Shown here: one piece after another, positions 61,020 through 64,000 of the stretch
Position numbering within the stretch: the stretch's first letter is position 1
How the letters are laid out: every line of letters starts with the position of its first letter
Source of the DNA: Paractinoplanes rishiriensis
Lineage (GTDB): Bacteria > Actinomycetota > Actinomycetes > Mycobacteriales > Micromonosporaceae
Reading direction: 5' to 3'
Assembly (NCBI RefSeq): GCF_016862375.1
Contig: NZ_BOMV01000061.1
Coordinates: 1-64,000, forward strand
DNA: 64,000 bases
Notes under the pieces: model-generated
What the model saw: the letters and a program-made list of their open reading frames with translations, nothing else
Database searches by the model: none
Told to the model about the DNA's origin: nothing
Program-made: the position numbers and the translations under genes

Positions 61020-62110
61020 AGTACCGGCACGGGGTGATCGTCGGCAAGTTCTATCCACCGCACGCCGGGCATCACCTGCTCATCGACGCGGCCGCGGCGG
61101 CCTGCGAACGGGTCACCGTGGTGGTGGCGCCGTCGTCCACCGAGTCGGTGCCGCTGGACCTGCGACTGGAGTGGCTGCGCGAGGCGCACGGCGAGCGGGT
61201 GCGGTTCGTCGGGGTGCACGACGACCATCCGGTCGACTACGCCGACCCGGCGGCCTGGGAGCGGCACATGGCGGTGTTCCGGGCCGCGGTGGGCACCGAC
61301 CGGGTGGATGCGGTGTTCTCGTCGGAGAGGTACGGGAACGAACTGGCCGAGCGGTTCCACGCGGTGCCCGAGATCGTCGACCTGGACCGCAGCCGGCTGC
61401 CGGTGTCCGGTACCGCGGTGCGCGCCGACCCGGCCGGCCACTGGCACCTGCTCGGGCCCGGGGTGCGCGGCTGGCTGGCCAAGCGGGTCGTGGTGGTCGG
61501 CGCCGAGTCGACCGGCACCACCACGATGGCCCGGGCACTGGCTCGGCACTACCGGCTGCGCGGCGGGGTGTGGGCGGCCACCCGGTGGGTGCCCGAGTTC
61601 GGCCGGGAACTGACCGAGCGCAAGCTGGCCGGGCTGCGGCGGGACCGGCCGGACGCCACGGTCTTCGACGTGACCTGGGACCGGGACGACTTCGTGACGG
61701 TGGCCGTGGAGCAGAACGCGGCCGAGGACGCCGCGGCCCGGCTCAGCTCGCCGGTGCTGTTCGCCGACACCGACGCGTTCGCCACCACGATCTGGGAGGA
61801 GCGCTATCTGGGCAGCACCTCGGCGGCGGTCCGCGACCGGGTCCGCCGGCCCGATCTCTATCTGCTCACCGACAACGAGGGGGTGCCGTTCGAGGACGAC
61901 GGCCTGCGCGACGGCGAGCACCTGCGGCGGTGGATGACCGGCCGGTTCCGCTCGGAGCTCGACGCGCTCGGCGTACCGCTGCGGGAATTGACCGGAAGTT
62001 TCGGTGAGCGTCTGCGCGCGGCAGTGAGCGCGACCGACGCCCTGCTCGCGCAGGGTTGGGAGTTCGCGCCGCCGCTAAGCGCCGGGGCCGCCGGGCCGAT
62101 CGGACGGTAG
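61016..62110 (+). CDS. nadR: NadR-like NMN adenylyltransferase/NR kinase
   Basis: A 364-residue bifunctional enzyme. The N-terminal nucleotidyltransferase has VGKFYPPHAGHHLLIDAAAA (HxGH) and SSERYGNELAERFHAVPEIV. The kinase part begins VVVVGAESTGTTTMARALAR near residue 162, where the usual P-loop Lys is replaced by Thr, and has DTDAFATTIWEERYLGSTSA. NadR phosphorylates nicotinamide riboside and adenylates NMN to NAD. It lacks the HTH repressor part of the enterobacterial protein. The gene starts inside the pnuC stop, so uptake and trapping are co-produced. Confidence 0.9.
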   Translation: MKYRHGVIVGKFYPPHAGHHLLIDAAAAACERVTVVVAPSSTESVPLDLRLEWLREAHGERVRFVGVHDDHPVDYADPAAWERHMAVFRAAVGTDRVDAVFSSERYGNELAERFHAVPEIVDLDRSRLPVSGTAVRADPAGHWHLLGPGVRGWLAKRVVVVGAESTGTTTMARALARHYRLRGGVWAATRWVPEFGRELTERKLAGLRRDRPDATVFDVTWDRDDFVTVAVEQNAAEDAAARLSSPVLFADTDAFATTIWEERYLGSTSAAVRDRVRRPDLYLLTDNEGVPFEDDGLRDGEHLRRWMTGRFRSELDALGVPLRELTGSFGERLRAAVSATDALLAQGWEFAPPLSAGAAGPIGR

Positions 62111-62135
62111 GGAGCTCCGGTCGGAAGGAACGGCG

Positions 62136-62705
62136 ATGCGGCTCGGGAAGGTCGCGGTGGCGGCGCTCGCGGCCGGCGTGCTGGCCGGTTGCGGCAGCAC
62201 CGCGGCGGACACCTCCGGCAAGGGCGGCGGCGAGACCGCGGAGAAGGACCAGGGCGGCAAGCCGTGGGTGCTGGTCGAGCCCGGCAAGCCGACGGCCGCC
62301 CCCGGCGTGAGCCCGCGCTACGCACCGCGCTCCGGGCTGCCGCCGGTGTCCTACCTGCCCACGGAGTCGGCGGGCTGCACGATCGCCTGGCCGCAGGAGG
62401 GCATCGTGCTGATCCCGATGATCGTGACCCCGGTCGCGCGCGGTTTCCGGGTCGAGTGGCCGGCCTCGTACGGCACCACCTACCGGCTCACCGCCGTCCA
62501 CCAGGACCTGGTGACCGGTGCCCAGCCCGAGCCCACCTGGCAGAACGTGACGGCCGGCGCGAACTGCACGGTGACCGCCACGATCACCGGCCTGATCTCG
62601 GGCGACCCGTACATCGTCTGGCTGGACGCCCCGAACTCCCCGCGCAAGCTCGACGGGACCAGCAGCCTCCGCAGCGGCAAGTCGGGCGTGGTGAAGCCCC
62701 TGTAG
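62136..62705 (+). CDS. Lipoprotein of unknown function
   Basis: A 189-residue protein. The signal GKVAVAALAAGVLAGCGSTA has the lipobox LAGC with Cys19 or so for lipidation. A Gly/Lys linker follows, then a beta-rich part: ESAGCTIAWPQEGIVLIPMI, GFRVEWPASYGTTYRLTAVH, AGANCTVTATITGLISGDPY, which resembles a fibronectin-type-III-like fold. GGAAGGAACGGCG precedes the ATG. It is the last plus-strand gene of this run; its relation to pnuC-nadR is unclear. Confidence 0.75.
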   Translation: MRLGKVAVAALAAGVLAGCGSTAADTSGKGGGETAEKDQGGKPWVLVEPGKPTAAPGVSPRYAPRSGLPPVSYLPTESAGCTIAWPQEGIVLIPMIVTPVARGFRVEWPASYGTTYRLTAVHQDLVTGAQPEPTWQNVTAGANCTVTATITGLISGDPYIVWLDAPNSPRKLDGTSSLRSGKSGVVKPL

Positions 62706-62737
62706 CCCGACTCGCTGCTGCTCCTGGTGGGTGGCCG

Positions 62738-63178
62738 CTACCGCGTTACCGGCAGGCCCGCGTCCCGCCAGGCGGCGTAGCCACCGGCCAGGTCGGTGGC
62801 CCGGGACAAACCCAGGTCCTGGAGGGCGGCCGCGGCCAGGCTGCTGGTGTAGCCCTCCTGGCAGGTGACGATCACCTCCAGGTCGTAACCGTCGGCGAAG
62901 GACAGCCGGGCGTCGCTGCGCGGGTCGAGCCGCCACTCCAGAACGTTGCGCTCGATCACGATGGCGCCCGGTATCTCGCCGAACTCGGCACGCTGGGCGG
63001 CCGGCCGGATGTCGACCAGGACCGCGCCGCGGCGGACCGCCTCGGCCGTCTCGTGCGGGCCGAGCCGGTGCAGGCGGGCGCGGGCGTTGGCCAGGATCTG
63101 ATCGATGCCGATCGAGCCGGGCGGCGGGGCCAGCGTATTTGGGTTCAGCGTGTTTGGGTTCAGCGTGTTTGTGGTCAC
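62738..63178 (-). CDS. Rhodanese domain protein
   Basis: A 146-residue sulfurtransferase. After an N-terminal tail with the repeat NTLNPNTLNPNTLAPPP it has VRRGAVLVDIRPAAQRAEFG, IPGAIVIERNVLEWRLDPRS, and the active-site Cys in VIVTCQEGYTSSLAAAALQD, then GYAAWRDAGLPV. It could carry persulfide sulfur from cysteine breakdown. The GTG overlaps the stop of the cysteine dioxygenase gene (GTGA), so they form one operon. Confidence 0.9.
   Translation of the reverse strand: MTTNTLNPNTLNPNTLAPPPGSIGIDQILANARARLHRLGPHETAEAVRRGAVLVDIRPAAQRAEFGEIPGAIVIERNVLEWRLDPRSDARLSFADGYDLEVIVTCQEGYTSSLAAAALQDLGLSRATDLAGGYAAWRDAGLPVTR
63131..63170 (-). repeat. 15-bp tandem repeat in the rhodanese 5' end
   Basis: CAGCGTATTTGGGTT (63131-63145) and CAGCGTGTTTGGGTT (63146-63160), then a partial third copy, encode Asn-Thr-Leu-Asn-Pro on the minus strand. 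The unit is a multiple of three and lies in a linker ahead of the domain. Confidence 0.85.
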
Positions 63179-63717
63179 CACTGCACCCCCGCCCGCTCGA
63201 CGGTGCGCACCTCGAGCCGGCCGGTGTCGCCGATCCGGTAGCGGGTCATGGTGCTCAGCGCCGGCCCGTAGACGTGGATACTGACGGCCGGCCGGGCCGA
63301 GCGGTTGGTGATCCGGTGGATGTGCCGGGTGCCGAACCGGCGGCCGGCGCCCTCGCCGAGTTTCCGCGCGGTGATCCGGGCCGGTCCGCCGGTGTCCCCG
63401 CCGGCCCTTCTGCCAGCGAGCCGGTCCAGGCCGTCGGCCTCCGCGGCCGGGAAGCCGGCCGGCACCGAGACCGTGTCCTCGGTGAGCGTGCCGGCGAAGA
63501 CGTGGAACGCGCCCGCCGAGCCGCCGTGGTCGTGCAGGTCGGTGCCCTGGCCCGGCAGCCAGGTGAGCAGCCACACCTCGTGGTCGTCGGCCACTTCGAG
63601 CCGCTGGTACCAGCGGTCGACCGGGTTGAACCGGGGCGCGACCGGCCACTGGTCCGGGTTGGCCGCGTAGCGGGTCGCGACGGCTAGGTGGTCCAGGCGG
63701 AGATCAACGGCGGTCAC
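63175..63717 (-). CDS. Cysteine dioxygenase family protein
   Basis: A 180-residue cupin. It has LLTWLPGQGTDLHDHGGSAG, with the His ligands in LHDHGG, AFHVFAGTLTEDTVSVPAGF, and GTRHIHRITNRSARPAVSIH with the third His. These match bacterial cysteine dioxygenase, which oxidises cysteine to cysteine sulfinate with ferrous iron. A 15-residue Gly/Arg insert near residue 105 is unusual. GAGGAG precedes the GTG at 63717. It heads an operon with a rhodanese and follows a cysteine-rich leader ORF. Confidence 0.88.
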   Translation of the reverse strand: MTAVDLRLDHLAVATRYAANPDQWPVAPRFNPVDRWYQRLEVADDHEVWLLTWLPGQGTDLHDHGGSAGAFHVFAGTLTEDTVSVPAGFPAAEADGLDRLAGRRAGGDTGGPARITARKLGEGAGRRFGTRHIHRITNRSARPAVSIHVYGPALSTMTRYRIGDTGRLEVRTVERAGVQW

Positions 63718-63752
63718 GGGAGCTCCTCGATATGCATACTTTGCCCATCAGT

Positions 63753-63760
63753 CCTATAGG
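63753..63760. promoter_or_regulatory. CCTATAGG palindrome before cysteine dioxygenase
   Basis: CCTATAGG, with ATGCAT 26 bases nearer the gene, lies between the leader ORF and the dioxygenase start. It could be part of a promoter or an operator for a sulfur regulator; the short length leaves this weak. Confidence 0.3.
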
Positions 63761-63851
63761 TTTACCGCCACAGTGGGGTCCAGGATACTGGTACGCGTGG
63801 CCGCGCGGCGGTAGGTCAGCTGATCAGTGCGCAGAAGAAAGAAAACGCAGG

Positions 63852-63932
63852 TCAGCCAGGACAGCAGGCGCTGGCGCAGTAGGCCAGATCGATCGCCAGG
63901 TCGGCGACGAGAGGGATGCCCGTCCGCTGCAT
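63852..63932 (-). CDS. Cysteine-rich leader peptide, possible attenuator
   Basis: A 26-codon frame starting at ATG 63932, opening MQRTGIPLVADLAIDLAY and ending CASACCPG. Three of its last eight residues are Cys, two adjacent. GGGG lies four bases before the ATG. It ends 134 bases upstream of the cysteine dioxygenase GTG, same strand. Short Cys-rich leader ORFs before cysteine and sulfur genes are known in actinobacteria, where ribosome stalling at Cys codons during cysteine shortage changes downstream expression. The function here is inferred. It contradicts a 71-codon overlapping frame (63754-63969), which has no such context. No gene is seen at 63933-64000. Confidence 0.6.
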   Translation of the reverse strand: MQRTGIPLVADLAIDLAYCASACCPG

Positions 63933-64000
63933 GTGCCCCATTTTTGTCGGTCCGATGATCAGTGGTCAAACCTGTTCCGCGATGTGGGAGATGGGACCGT

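Noticed and set aside
63754..63969. 71-codon minus-strand frame upstream of cysteine dioxygenase
   Set aside because: It is out of frame with and overlaps the Cys-rich leader ORF; it shows no family features. The leader ORF has better context, though neither is proven.

Overview
The window is high-GC DNA with dense, often overlapping genes, many GTG starts and many promoters whose -10 box ends 6-8 bases before a start codon, meaning leaderless transcripts. SepH, XRE/DUF397 regulators, futalosine-pathway genes (MqnB, MqnD), PSP1, DUF3027 and DUF2530 proteins all point to an actinomycete. The combination looks most like Micromonosporaceae (an Actinoplanes-type genome), which is an inference. 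There is no phage, transposase, CRISPR array or rRNA; one tRNA-Thr(CGT) is present.

Layout. 1-4.2 kb: a partial secreted protein with a 12-bp repeat tail, a PSP1 protein, a membrane phosphoesterase, tRNA-Thr and a DUF2231 protein. 4.2-8.5 kb: the most accessory-looking part, with two tandem DUF6232 genes that each carry the same structured leader, an XRE regulator with two DUF397 partners, and a DUF6226 protein. 8.4-14 kb: a geranylgeranyl-reductase-like enzyme diverging from an acetyltransferase-TetR-MFS operon across a perfect palindrome, then a second MFS gene. 14-17.3 kb: NUDIX and a split NHEJ set (Ku, LigD-type ligase, LigD-type polymerase). 17.3-24.2 kb: VanZ, PadR/DUF1700, the XPB helicase with its WYL-containing neighbour, a HAD phosphatase and a cold-shock protein. 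24.2-27.7 kb: an MFS-mqnB-mqnD run for menaquinone synthesis. 27.8-44.3 kb: mostly housekeeping genes (purine permease, MarR-MFS, SepH, SerC, citrate synthase, PdxH, epimerase, acyl-CoA dehydrogenase, PspC).

44.5-59.9 kb is rich in cell-envelope and carbohydrate genes. It has a CDP-alcohol phosphatidyltransferase followed by a glycosyltransferase/glycerophosphotransferase fusion, an ABC ATPase, a beta-phosphoglucomutase-GH65 pair, two divergent secreted coiled-coil proteins each behind a ydaO-type (c-di-AMP) riboswitch, and a TagGH-like exporter with a divergent TetR. 60-64 kb holds PnuC-NadR for NAD salvage, a lipoprotein, and a cysteine dioxygenase-rhodanese operon behind a short cysteine-rich leader peptide.

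The observations most worth following are the duplicated structured leader of the DUF6232 genes, the paired divergent c-di-AMP riboswitches, and the cysteine-rich leader ORF. All coordinates were read by eye; no search or folding program was run.
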